64,000 nt of DNA from the NCBI RefSeq assembly GCF_014126825.1, contig NZ_CP059900.1:620001-684000 (forward strand), written 5' to 3'. The position numbers and the translations under genes are program-made. The notes under the pieces are model-generated. The model was not told the origin of the DNA, did not search any database, and worked only from the letters and a program-made list of their open reading frames with translations. This DNA is from Tomitella gaofuii. Its GTDB lineage: Bacteria; Actinomycetota; Actinomycetes; Mycobacteriales; Mycobacteriaceae. Shown here one piece after another: positions 26,602 through 34,762 of this stretch. Numbering within the stretch: position 1 is the stretch's first letter; each line of letters starts with the position of its first letter.

Positions 26602-26614
26602 CTGCGCGGCATTG
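26597..26614 (+). repeat. Right terminal inverted repeat of the IS element
   Basis: Eighteen bases, exact inverted match to 25108-25125. It begins within the last codons of the transposase gene, and the second target duplication copy follows at 26615-26624. Confidence 0.93.
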
Positions 26615-26637
26615 GGACGGTGCTCGGACCGGGATGC

Positions 26638-29600
26638 TCATCCGCACAGCGGCTGTCTGGGCACCCCGGGCAGGTAGCGGCCCCATTCTTCGGCGGTCAG
26701 CGGCGTGCCGCGGGTTGCGCAGATCTCGCCCGCGGCCGCGTCGGGGTCCGTCGACCACAGCCGCACGGCGCCGTCGGGCCCGCCCGCCGCGAGCAGCCCT
26801 CCACGGCCGAACTGCGCGTCGAACGTCCGGCCCTCGTAGGCGGTGAGCTTCGCCGCGATGGTGGGCAGGGCGGTGCCATCGACGTTCCACATCCGCACCG
26901 TGCCGCTGCTCGTCGCTGCGACCAGCCGGGTCCCGTCCGCGTTGTAGTCGAGCGAATACACGGCGCCGCCGGTGTCCGGGAGCGTGCCGATCTCCCGCGG
27001 TGCGTCGATGTCGCTGACATCCCACTCGCGCACGGTCTGGTCGGCGCCGCCCGCGGCGAGCAGCGCACCGTCCGGGCTGAAGGCGACGGCCTGCGCGTAC
27101 GTGGTGAAACCGGTGAGGACGGTGCGCAGCACGGGGTCCGCGGGCGCGGTGATGTTCCACAGCTCCACCGTGTTGTCGGCGGTCGCGACCGCAACCGTGC
27201 CGCCGATCGGGGAGAATGCGATGGACTGCGGGTAGTTGGCGGCGTCGAACCGCCCCACCGGCCGCGGCCGGGCCGGGTCGGTCACATCGAGCAGGTGCAC
27301 CGTCGTCGCCGACTGGTCGGACACCGCCAGCAGCCGGGCGTCGGGGCCGAACGACACCACGGCCACGATGCCGTCGACCACGCCGCTCAGCCTGCTGAGC
27401 TTCAGCGGGGTGTCCGGCGTGGTGACATCCCACAGGTACACCGCGCCGGTGGCGGCTCCCGCGGCGGCGAGCCGGCGCCCCGCCGCGGTGGTGCCCAGGG
27501 CGGTGGCGCCGGTGAACCGGTCCTCGCCGTCCGGGGTCAGATCGGCGAGCCGCCGCGCCGCGTCCGGCACGGAGATGTCCCACAGGTGCTGACCGTCGTC
27601 GTGAGCCCCGGCGCCGACCAGCAGCACGGTGCCCGTCGCATCGATGGGTGCGGTGAAGATCGTGTCCTCCGCGCCCCCGAGCACCGGACCGGGCAGCGGC
27701 CACAGGCGGGTCACGCCGTCCACACCGGCGCTCAGCAGCCGCGTGCCGTCGGACATGAACCGCGTGGAGGTCACGACGGACCGTCCGGAGAGCGTGTCGG
27801 TGAGCGTGTCGTCCGCGGTGGACCAGATCCGGATCGTGTTGTCGGAACTGCCTGCCGCCACCTGCGCGCCGTCACCGCTGACGGTGACGGAGTTGACGTA
27901 GCTGGTGAAGCCCGTCAGGGGCGGCAGGGGCCGCGGGTTCCGCGGATCGGCGACGGACCAGCGTTCGACCCGCCGCGCGGTGGTCCCCGCGAGCAGGGTG
28001 GAGCCGTCGGGGGTGAATACGAGCGACAGCCGGGCGTCGGTCGACTGCGGATCGGGCGGAATCGCGAAGAGCGGAGCCCCCATGTCCGGCTCCGCGATGC
28101 GGGTGGCGTCCCAGATGCGCAGCGTGTCATGCGTGCCCCCGGTGGCGAGGAGCCGGCCGTCGGCGCTGACCGCCAGCACCTCCCGCCCGCTGCCGGGAAC
28201 GGTGACCGCGGGCAACGCCCGGGGGCGGGCGGGGTCGGTGATGTCCCAGCGCAGCAGCGCGGAGCTGCTCGTGCCCGCCAGCAGGTGCCGGCCGTCGGGG
28301 GTGAACGCGAGGTCCTGGACGGACCCGTCGGCGGGCGGGTCGAAGGCGGCGAGCAGCCGCGGGGACGCGAGGTCGGACACGTCCCACAGTTGGGTGCCGC
28401 CCTCGCCGCCCACAGCGGCCATGGCGCCCGCCGGGCCGACCGCCAGCGCATACGGCGGCGCCGCCGCGTCGAACGCATCGAGCACGGACAGCGGCGCGGG
28501 GTCGGTTCCGCTGTCGGCCGTACGGTAGATGCGCACACCGCCGTCGGACGTCGCGGTGGCGAACCAGGTGCCGTCGGGCGAGGGCACCGCCTTCGTCCCT
28601 CCGGCCGTGCCCACGATGCGGGTGGCGGAATGCACCGCCGTGGCGTCGAGAAGCGCGGACCGTGCCTCGAGCACCGGCGCTACCCGGTACGACGCGAGCG
28701 CCATCTGGGCGGCCAAGGCCGGATCCGCGGAGCGCAGCTTCTGCGACTCGGTGGCGATCTGGCGGGCCATCGCCTCGTTGCGCGCCGTGACGGCCGCGCC
28801 GCGCGCGCTGTTGGCCTGGTATTGCGACACTCCGGCGACGACAGCGGCCGTGACGGCGACGATGGAGACGACCGCCAGGGCGACGACCAGCCTGCGGAGC
28901 ACCCGGAAGCGGCGGTGCTCCTGATCGGCGCGTGCGCGCTCCTCGGCGGTGGACGCATCGAGGTACGCGCGTTCGGCGGGGCTGATGACCTGTGCGGAGC
29001 CCACCGCGTCGGACCATTCGCGCATGATCGCGAGGCGGTTGCCGGACAGCAGCGTGCCCGGGTCGCGGCCGGAGTCCAACCACAGCCCCGCCGCCTCGGT
29101 CAGCTGGCGGCGGACGACGAGGCCCGCCCTGTTGTCGTCGATCCAGTTGTGCAGGCGCCGCCACGCGGTGAGCAGGACCTCGTGCGAGAGCTCGATCGTG
29201 TCGTCGCCGACGGTGAGCAGCCTGCGCTCGACGAAGGCGTCGATCACCACGTCGGAGTCATCGGACTCGAGCTCGCCGCGGGTGGCGCGCCTGCGCAGCG
29301 CGATGTCGGCGTCTTCGCCGATGGTGACCAGGCGCAGGAACACGCGTTGCGCCGTCACCCGTTGGGCTCGGCTCAGTGTGGCGTAGACCGACTCGGCGCT
29401 CATCTCGACTGCGCCGCCGATGCCGCCGGAGGCGAAGTAGTCGGCGACGGTGAGCGTCTTGTGCCGTGACCTCGTCCAGGTGGTCAGCAGCGCGTGCGAC
29501 AGCAGCGGCAGCATGCCCGCCCGCGCGGCCCCGGGACCGGACCCCGGCGGGCGGGACTCGTCGATGAGCAGCCGCACCAGTGCCGGATCGACGGTGGCGC

Positions 29601-30501
29601 CGGCCTTGCGCGCGGGTTCGGCGATGATCTCGCGGAGTTGGTCGTCGGTCATCGGACCCACGACCACCGGCGATTCGAGTGCGGGCACCAGTGCGGGCTC
29701 GGCGGCGGCGTTGCCGTAGAAGTCGGCGCGCAGGGCCATCACCACGTGCACGGGGGATCGGTCGGACACTGCGGTGAGCGCGCTGATGGTCTCCGCGCGT
29801 GCGGCCTCGGACTGCCCGAGGGTCCAGAGTTCCTCGAACTGGTCGACGATGAGCACGGGGTCCGTGACCGTAGCGTTCGCGGCCCGCGGCCCGGCCTGCA
29901 GCCCGGCCAGGGCCGCGAGGGCGTGCTGCGGCGTCGTGACCGTCACCGCCGGGGCGGTGACGGTGTCCGGGTGGCGGAGGGCGGGCACGACGCCGGCACG
30001 CAGCACGGACGACTTGCCGGAGCCGGACGGGCCGATGACGACGACCGGGGCACCGTCGCGCGCAGAGCCGCGGAGGCGGTCGACGATCGTCCGCGTGAGT
30101 TCCGCACGGCCGAAGAACCACTCGGCGTCGGTATCCTGGAACGGTTCCAGCCCGCGGTACGGCAGGGTCGGCGGCGGCGCCCGGTGCGCACGACTCCCGC
30201 GGGCGCGCGCGACGGCCTCATGCCATCGTGCCTTCCCGGCCTCATCGGTGACCCCGCACGCGCCGAGCACGGCGTCGAACATGGGGAAGCTCGCCTTGTT
30301 GGGCAGGTGCTGACCGGACAGCCACCCGGAGATGGTGCCGTGCAGCCCACCGGAGCGGGCGACGAGCTCCCGGACGCTCAGCCCCGCGGAGGTCCGCAGC
30401 GTGGTGAGGGCCGCGGCGAGGTCGGACCGCGACGCGACCTCCTCGGGGGCGGTGGGGACTCCGCGGTGCGCGCCCGCGGACGTATTGCCATGCGACGTCA
30501 C
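26638..30501 (-). CDS. HTH-nSTAND NTPase-WD40 membrane-anchored protein
   Basis: A 1287-residue modular protein. Residues 28-90 form an XRE-like helix-turn-helix (LRTSAGLSVRELVARSGGLHGTIS). From about 114 the novel-STAND pattern YRGLEPFQDTDAEWFFGR leads into Walker A GPSGSGKSS (157-165) and Walker B VLIVDQFEELW (216-226). A winged-helix region ends near 455, a single membrane segment spans about 538-558, and the rest (about 615-1280) is a WD40 propeller with repeated WDxxD-like blades. STAND proteins switch on NTP binding after ligand sensing; the target here is unknown. GTG at 30501 lies 7 nt after TACCGT. The IS element sits just past the 3' end and leaves the gene intact. Confidence 0.85.
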   Translation of the reverse strand: MTSHGNTSAGAHRGVPTAPEEVASRSDLAAALTTLRTSAGLSVRELVARSGGLHGTISGWLSGQHLPNKASFPMFDAVLGACGVTDEAGKARWHEAVARARGSRAHRAPPPTLPYRGLEPFQDTDAEWFFGRAELTRTIVDRLRGSARDGAPVVVIGPSGSGKSSVLRAGVVPALRHPDTVTAPAVTVTTPQHALAALAGLQAGPRAANATVTDPVLIVDQFEELWTLGQSEAARAETISALTAVSDRSPVHVVMALRADFYGNAAAEPALVPALESPVVVGPMTDDQLREIIAEPARKAGATVDPALVRLLIDESRPPGSGPGAARAGMLPLLSHALLTTWTRSRHKTLTVADYFASGGIGGAVEMSAESVYATLSRAQRVTAQRVFLRLVTIGEDADIALRRRATRGELESDDSDVVIDAFVERRLLTVGDDTIELSHEVLLTAWRRLHNWIDDNRAGLVVRRQLTEAAGLWLDSGRDPGTLLSGNRLAIMREWSDAVGSAQVISPAERAYLDASTAEERARADQEHRRFRVLRRLVVALAVVSIVAVTAAVVAGVSQYQANSARGAAVTARNEAMARQIATESQKLRSADPALAAQMALASYRVAPVLEARSALLDATAVHSATRIVGTAGGTKAVPSPDGTWFATATSDGGVRIYRTADSGTDPAPLSVLDAFDAAAPPYALAVGPAGAMAAVGGEGGTQLWDVSDLASPRLLAAFDPPADGSVQDLAFTPDGRHLLAGTSSSALLRWDITDPARPRALPAVTVPGSGREVLAVSADGRLLATGGTHDTLRIWDATRIAEPDMGAPLFAIPPDPQSTDARLSLVFTPDGSTLLAGTTARRVERWSVADPRNPRPLPPLTGFTSYVNSVTVSGDGAQVAAGSSDNTIRIWSTADDTLTDTLSGRSVVTSTRFMSDGTRLLSAGVDGVTRLWPLPGPVLGGAEDTIFTAPIDATGTVLLVGAGAHDDGQHLWDISVPDAARRLADLTPDGEDRFTGATALGTTAAGRRLAAAGAATGAVYLWDVTTPDTPLKLSRLSGVVDGIVAVVSFGPDARLLAVSDQSATTVHLLDVTDPARPRPVGRFDAANYPQSIAFSPIGGTVAVATADNTVELWNITAPADPVLRTVLTGFTTYAQAVAFSPDGALLAAGGADQTVREWDVSDIDAPREIGTLPDTGGAVYSLDYNADGTRLVAATSSGTVRMWNVDGTALPTIAAKLTAYEGRTFDAQFGRGGLLAAGGPDGAVRLWSTDPDAAAGEICATRGTPLTAEEWGRYLPGVPRQPLCG

Positions 30502-30656
30502 CCGTTCAACGGTAGAGAATTACCGGCGGGTACACCAATGAAGGCGCTGGTCCCGGCGGTGTATGGGGCTGGGGGCCGTATGGGGTTCGTACGGGTGCGC
30601 CGCATGGTGCCGAACTTGTCACCCCCGTGGGTCACGATGAAGGCGTCCGCCTTTGA

Positions 30657-30687
30657 ATCCGGTGAATTGTCGTGATCCGGTGAATTG
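30657..30687. repeat. Two 13-bp direct repeats upstream of the LuxR-type gene
   Basis: ATCCGGTGAATTG occurs at 30657-30669 and 30675-30687, exactly 18 bp apart, in the gap between the divergent STAND and HTH genes. GTATGGGG is also repeated (30561-30568 and 30578-30585). The spacing of nearly two helical turns would suit a regulator binding one face of the DNA. Confidence 0.55.
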
Positions 30688-30736
30688 CAGATGCGCCCGC
30701 TGGGCGGGCCGTGGGGCGGGAGGGATGGGAGTGGGC

Positions 30737-31093
30737 ATGACTGTGAACGGATCGATCGCACGCGGCGGGGCGTCCGAAGCGGATGGCGTCTCCGTCGAGG
30801 TGGGTGCAAACACCGGAAATGAGGAGCGGCGGCTGCGACTGGTCAGCGCCGGCGCCGATGCCACGGCCGCGCCGGCGCTGTCAGCGCGTGAGGTGGAGGT
30901 GCTGCTGGCCTGGTTCCGGTCGGAGTCCAAGTCGGAGGCCGCGCAGGAGCTGTACATCTCGGTGGGGACGCTCAACACCCATCTGGCCCGGGTGCGCGCC
31001 AAGTACGCGAAAGCGGGGCGCGTCGCCTCCACCAAGGCCGCGCTGGTGGTGCGCGCGTTGCAGGACGGCCTCGTCTCGCTCGACGACTGGTGA
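30737..31093 (+). CDS. Small LuxR/GerE-type HTH transcriptional regulator
   Basis: A 118-residue protein with no receiver domain. The N-terminal 50 residues are low in structure, and the rest is a LuxR-type helix-turn-helix (LSAREVEVLLAWFRSESKSEAAQELYISVGTLNTHLARVRAKYA), ending in the QDGLVSLDDW tail typical of a small actinobacterial group. ATG at 30737 has GGGAG five bases upstream; ATG at 30725 is possible but its site is too close. It is divergent from the STAND gene and may regulate it or itself through the direct repeats at 30657-30687. Confidence 0.8.
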   Translation: MTVNGSIARGGASEADGVSVEVGANTGNEERRLRLVSAGADATAAPALSAREVEVLLAWFRSESKSEAAQELYISVGTLNTHLARVRAKYAKAGRVASTKAALVVRALQDGLVSLDDW

Positions 31094-31119
31094 CCGCGAG
31101 CCGGGGCAGGAGCGGGAAG

Positions 31120-31479
31120 TCAGGAGCGCACGAGCCGCCGGATGGCGGCGGTGGCCTCGTCGAGCTTCTCGTCGGCGTCCTCGCCGGAGGAGATCGCGTG
31201 CGAGACGCAGTGGTGCAGGTGGTCGTCCAGCAGCGCGAGCGCGACGGATTCCAGGGCGCGATTCACCGCGGAGATCTGGGTGAGGACGTCGATGCAGTAG
31301 GTGTCCTCCTCCACCATGCGCTGGATGCCGCGCACCTGCCCCTCGACGCGGCGGAGGCGTGTGCGCACGGCCGCCTTGTCCGCCGCGTAACCCGGGGTGC
31401 CGGCCATGCCGGGGGCATCGGCCTTGTCCGGGGTGCCGGGGGCGTCGTCGGCGCCGGCCGTGCCGGTGGAGTGCGTCAT
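31120..31479 (-). CDS. csoR: CsoR-family copper-sensing repressor
   Basis: A 119-residue all-helical repressor. The copper ligands Cys, His and Cys are visible in TYCIDVLTQI and DDHLHHCVSHA. The first 35 residues are an Ala/Gly/Thr/Asp-rich extension. The family binds DNA as a tetramer and releases it on Cu(I). A CsoR-type palindrome lies 68 bp upstream (31547-31564), so self-control is likely. No copper exporter or metallothionein gene is next to it, unlike most csoR loci, so its other targets lie elsewhere. Confidence 0.88.
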   Translation of the reverse strand: MTHSTGTAGADDAPGTPDKADAPGMAGTPGYAADKAAVRTRLRRVEGQVRGIQRMVEEDTYCIDVLTQISAVNRALESVALALLDDHLHHCVSHAISSGEDADEKLDEATAAIRRLVRS

Positions 31480-31546
31480 GTCGTTGCCTGGCCTTCCGTC
31501 CGGTCCCCGGGGCGGTGCTCCGCGGTGGGTATCCTGTCTGCCTCAT

Positions 31547-31564
31547 GGTACCCACAGGGGGTAT
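31547..31564. promoter_or_regulatory. CsoR-type operator
   Basis: The sequence GGTACCCACAGGGGGTAT reads on the minus strand as ATACCC-CCTGTG-GGTACC, matching the ATACCC/GGGTAT pattern bound by actinobacterial CsoR proteins. It lies between csoR and tgt and could affect both divergent genes. Confidence 0.65.
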
Positions 31565-31616
31565 GGTCGGCCACTCCCGCGGACGTCGTCGGCCGGGCGT
31601 TTGGTTTGATGTCCCG

Positions 31617-32849
31617 GTGACCGACACCGGCGATTTCTTCAGCGTCCGTACCCGGATGGAATCGGGCCTCGGCCGCACCGGCAGGTTACGCACGCCGCAC
31701 GGCGACATCCGCACGCCAGCCTTCATCGCCGTCGGCACCAAGGCCACGGTCAAGGCGGTGCTGCCGGAGGCGATGACGGAGCTCGGGGCGCAGGCGGTGC
31801 TCGCCAACGCCTACCACCTCTACCTGCAGCCGGGGTCGGACATCGTCGAGGAGGCCGGCGGACTGGGCGCGTTCATGAACTGGCCGGGCCCCACGTTCAC
31901 CGACAGCGGCGGCTTCCAGGTGCTGTCTCTGGGGGCGGGGTTCAAGAAGGTGCTCGCCATGGAGTCGGTGGCGATGCAGGCCGACGACGTCATCGCCGCG
32001 GGCAAGGAACGCCTGGCGCACGTCGACGACGACGGGGTGACGTTCAAGTCGCATCTCGACGGGTCCCGCCACCGGTTCACCCCCGAGATCTCGATGGGCA
32101 TCCAGCACAGGCTGGGGGCCGACATCATCTTCGCCTTCGACGAGCTGACCACGCTGATGAACACGCGCGGGTATCAGGAGGAATCGGTGGAGCGCACGCG
32201 GCGGTGGGCGCAGCGGTGCCTCGACGAGCACCACCGGCTCGCCGCGGAGCGGCCCGGCAGGCCGCGGCAGGCCCTGTTCGGGGTGGTGCAGGGCGCGCAG
32301 TACGAGGACCTGCGACGGCAGGCGGCCAAGGGTCTCGTCGCGCTGGAGGACGCCGACGGCGGCGGATTCGACGGATACGGGATCGGCGGTGCGCTGGAGA
32401 AGCGGAACCTGGGCACCATCGTCGGCTGGGTGAGCGAGGAGCTGCCGGAGGACAAGCCGCGGCACCTGCTGGGCATCAGTGAACCGGAGGACCTGTTCGT
32501 CGCCGTCGAGAACGGGGCCGACACCTTCGACTGCGTCCAGCCGTCGCGGGTGGCGCGCAATGCCGCACTGTACGCGCCCGACGGCCGGTTCAACATCACC
32601 ACGGCGCGCAACCGCCGCGACTTCGGCCCTATCGACGCCGACTGCGACTGCTACACCTGCGCGCACTATTCACGTGCCTACCTGCATCACCTGTTCAAGG
32701 CGAAAGAGCACCTGGCGGCGACGCTCGCGACGATCCACAACGAGCGCTTCACCGTGCGGCTGGTCGACGGCATCCGCACCGCCATCGACCGCGGCGAGTA
32801 CGCGGAGTACAAGCAGGACGTGCTCGGGAGGTTCGCCGGCGGGGACTGA
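31617..32849 (+). CDS. tgt: tRNA-guanine transglycosylase
   Basis: A 410-residue TIM-barrel enzyme that swaps guanine 34 in GUN-anticodon tRNAs for a queuosine precursor. Seen: FTDSGGFQVLSLG (active-site Asp and Ser), the FAFDELTTLMN nucleophile-side segment, DTFDCVQPSRVARN and the CDCYTCAHYSRAYLHHLF zinc site. The loop that in preQ1-using enzymes reads GGLAVGE here reads GGALEKRN, so base choice may differ. GTG at 31617 has no ribosome site and follows TTTGAT by 6 nt. It faces a YhhQ-type transporter and gluQ, forming a queuosine-related set. Confidence 0.92.
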   Translation: MTDTGDFFSVRTRMESGLGRTGRLRTPHGDIRTPAFIAVGTKATVKAVLPEAMTELGAQAVLANAYHLYLQPGSDIVEEAGGLGAFMNWPGPTFTDSGGFQVLSLGAGFKKVLAMESVAMQADDVIAAGKERLAHVDDDGVTFKSHLDGSRHRFTPEISMGIQHRLGADIIFAFDELTTLMNTRGYQEESVERTRRWAQRCLDEHHRLAAERPGRPRQALFGVVQGAQYEDLRRQAAKGLVALEDADGGGFDGYGIGGALEKRNLGTIVGWVSEELPEDKPRHLLGISEPEDLFVAVENGADTFDCVQPSRVARNAALYAPDGRFNITTARNRRDFGPIDADCDCYTCAHYSRAYLHHLFKAKEHLAATLATIHNERFTVRLVDGIRTAIDRGEYAEYKQDVLGRFAGGD

Positions 32850-32853
32850 CGGG

Positions 32854-33612
32854 TCACCCGTCGACGCGGGGCCGGACGGCGTAGCTGGGCTCGCGCGCCT
32901 TGAGCGCCGCGATCACGCGGTAGGTGACCGGCATGAGCAGCACTTCGATGGCGGTCTTGTAGACGAAGCCGAGCACCACGTAGGTCGTCATGTCGCCCGC
33001 CCCGCTGAGCCCGATGGCGCCCGCCGCGATGAGGCAGAACACCAGCGTGTCCGCGAGTTCGCCCACCACGGTGGAGCCGATCAAGCGTGCCCACAGGTGG
33101 CGCTCGCGCGTGACCTCCTTGATGCGGACCAGGACGTAGGCGTTGAGCGTCTGGCCCACCAGGTATCCGGCCAGGCTGGCGGCGAGGACCTGGAAGTACG
33201 CCTGGGTGACGGTGTCGAAGGCGTCCTGATTCTCATAGAAGTCCGCGGCGGGCAGGATCGACGTCACCCAGAAGGCCAGCGCGCCGAGCGCCGCCACGCC
33301 GAACCCGAGGAGGATGGCGCGGCGTGTGGCACGGAAGCCGTAGACCTCGCTCAGCACGTCGCCCAGCACGTACGCGAGGGGGAACAGGAAGAAGCCGCCG
33401 TCGGTGATGATCGACCACTCGCCGACGACCGGGCCGAACGCGACGCCCTTGGTGGCGCAGAGGTTGGAGATCAGCAGCAGGGGGGCGAAGATCGCGATGA
33501 TCGCCGGGTAGTACGAACGGGTGACCGCGGCGAACGCCGCCCCGTCTGCGGCGCGGTCCGCGGGGCCCGCCTCGGCCGGGGTCGTCGGGGGGATGCGGTC
33601 GGAGGATGTCAC
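32854..33612 (-). CDS. Queuosine precursor transporter (YhhQ/QPTR family)
   Basis: A 252-residue membrane protein with about six helices. The family pattern is clear: FAPLLLISNLCATKGVAFGP, SIITDGGFFLFPLAYVLGDVLSEVYGFRATR and the late VGELADTLVFCLIA. The transporter brings in preQ0, preQ1 or queuine for Tgt. It ends 4 bp from tgt (convergent) and follows gluQ by 20 bp, so it is transcribed with gluQ. GTG at 33612 is preferred to the upstream start at 33654, which would overlap gluQ by 22 bases. Confidence 0.9.
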   Translation of the reverse strand: MTSSDRIPPTTPAEAGPADRAADGAAFAAVTRSYYPAIIAIFAPLLLISNLCATKGVAFGPVVGEWSIITDGGFFLFPLAYVLGDVLSEVYGFRATRRAILLGFGVAALGALAFWVTSILPAADFYENQDAFDTVTQAYFQVLAASLAGYLVGQTLNAYVLVRIKEVTRERHLWARLIGSTVVGELADTLVFCLIAAGAIGLSGAGDMTTYVVLGFVYKTAIEVLLMPVTYRVIAALKAREPSYAVRPRVDG

Positions 33613-33632
33613 GTGGTCAATTGAAACACCTG

Positions 33633-34568
33633 TCAGGCCGGGTGATACACCCACGGCCCGCGGGGGAGCGACGACGGGGAGAAGCGCGTGCGCAGCGTCT
33701 CCGCGGTGACCGTCTCGCGGGGGTCGGCCAGGCGCAGGGACACGGCGATGGCGGACAGTGCCCGCGCGGCGGCGCCCGGCCCTGCGGCGGCGAAGTCGGC
33801 GAGGGTCACGGCGCCGTCACGCTTGGCCAGACGCTTGCCCTGCGGCCCCAACACCAGCGGCACGTGCGCGTACTCGGGCACCGCAAGCCCCAGCGTCGCG
33901 GCGAGGTAGGCCTGGCGCGGGGCCGAGCTGAGCAGGTCGTCGCCCCGCACCACCTGGTCGATGCCCTGCGCGGCGTCGTCCACCACCACCGCGAGGTTGT
34001 AGGCCGGGGTGCCGTCGCCGCGGCGCAGCACCAGGTCGTCGACCATGCCGGTGTACTCGCCGTGCAGGACGTCGGTCACCGTGCACTCGGCGACCGTCGA
34101 CCGCAGCCGCAGTGCGGGGCTGGGGCGCGCCGCGCGGCGCTCCGCCCGCTGCGCCGGGGTGAGATCGCGGCAGGTCCCCGGGTACGCCCCGCCCGGCGCG
34201 TGGGGCGCGGACGGCGCCTGCAGGATCTCCCTGCGTGTGCAGTAGCACTCGTAGACGAGACCGGCCGAGGCCAGCCTGCCGATGGCTTCGTCGTAGCCGG
34301 CGCGACGCTGCGACTGGTGCGATACCGGCCCGTCCCAGTCTAGCCCCAGCGCGCGCAGGTCCGCGAGCTGGCGGTCCTCGGCGCCCGGGCGCACGCGGTC
34401 GAGGTCCTCGACCCGCAGCAGGAACCTGCGGCCGGTGGTGCGGGCGAACAGCCACGCCAGCAGCGCCGTCCGCAGGTTGCCCAGGTGCAGGTCGCCGGAC
34501 GGGCTGGGGGCGAATCGGCCGGCGGCGGGTCCGTCGTGCCCGTCGGGGAGGGGTCGGTGCGCGGTCAT
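33633..34568 (-). CDS. gluQ: Glutamyl-Q tRNA(Asp) synthetase
   Basis: A 311-residue class I synthetase paralogue lacking the anticodon-binding domain. It activates glutamate and attaches it to the cyclopentene ring of queuosine in tRNA(Asp). Motifs: FAPSPSGDLHLGN (HIGH equivalent), LLRVEDLDRVRPG, YECYCTRREI with zinc-site Cys residues, and GKRLAKRDGAVTL (KMSKS equivalent). It is shorter than GluRS (about 490). Its occurrence beside tgt and a precursor transporter supports the role. ATG at 34568 follows CACAAT by 8 nt. Confidence 0.92.
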   Translation of the reverse strand: MTAHRPLPDGHDGPAAGRFAPSPSGDLHLGNLRTALLAWLFARTTGRRFLLRVEDLDRVRPGAEDRQLADLRALGLDWDGPVSHQSQRRAGYDEAIGRLASAGLVYECYCTRREILQAPSAPHAPGGAYPGTCRDLTPAQRAERRAARPSPALRLRSTVAECTVTDVLHGEYTGMVDDLVLRRGDGTPAYNLAVVVDDAAQGIDQVVRGDDLLSSAPRQAYLAATLGLAVPEYAHVPLVLGPQGKRLAKRDGAVTLADFAAAGPGAAARALSAIAVSLRLADPRETVTAETLRTRFSPSSLPRGPWVYHPA

Positions 34569-34762
34569 CGCCCACGATTGTGCCTCTGTGGAATGCCCTG
34601 CACGGAAAGCCCCGTGCAGAAAGCGCCTGTGCCCTGCGGCGCGTCGCACAGGTGATCCGTCCAGTTTGACAATACGGTGTGAACTGCCGGGACGTACGTC
34701 GCCGGCCGCCGGGCCGCGATCCTCCGGCTCGGCGAACCCGTTCGGGCGGCAGGAGGCCGGGT

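Larger units (their letters stand above)
25108..26614 (+). mobile_element. IS4-type insertion sequence, complete, 1507 bp
   Basis: Perfect 18-bp terminal inverted repeats (CAATGCCGCGCAGTTAGT at 25108-25125, its complement at 26597-26614) bound a single transposase gene. The 10-bp sequence GGACGGTGCT flanks both sides (25098-25107 and 26615-26624), a clean target duplication of the size made by several IS4-family groups. Intact ends and duplication point to a recent insertion. The element sits in the short gap between the tRNA-Ser(CGA) terminator and the 3' end of the STAND-WD40 gene, breaking no recognisable gene. The transposase stop codon ends 13 bp before the right end. Confidence 0.93.

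Noticed and set aside
26620-29469. 949-codon plus-strand open frame opposite the STAND-WD40 gene
   Set aside because: Antisense shadow with RR/GG/HR-rich sequence; the opposite strand carries clear Walker and WD40 motifs.
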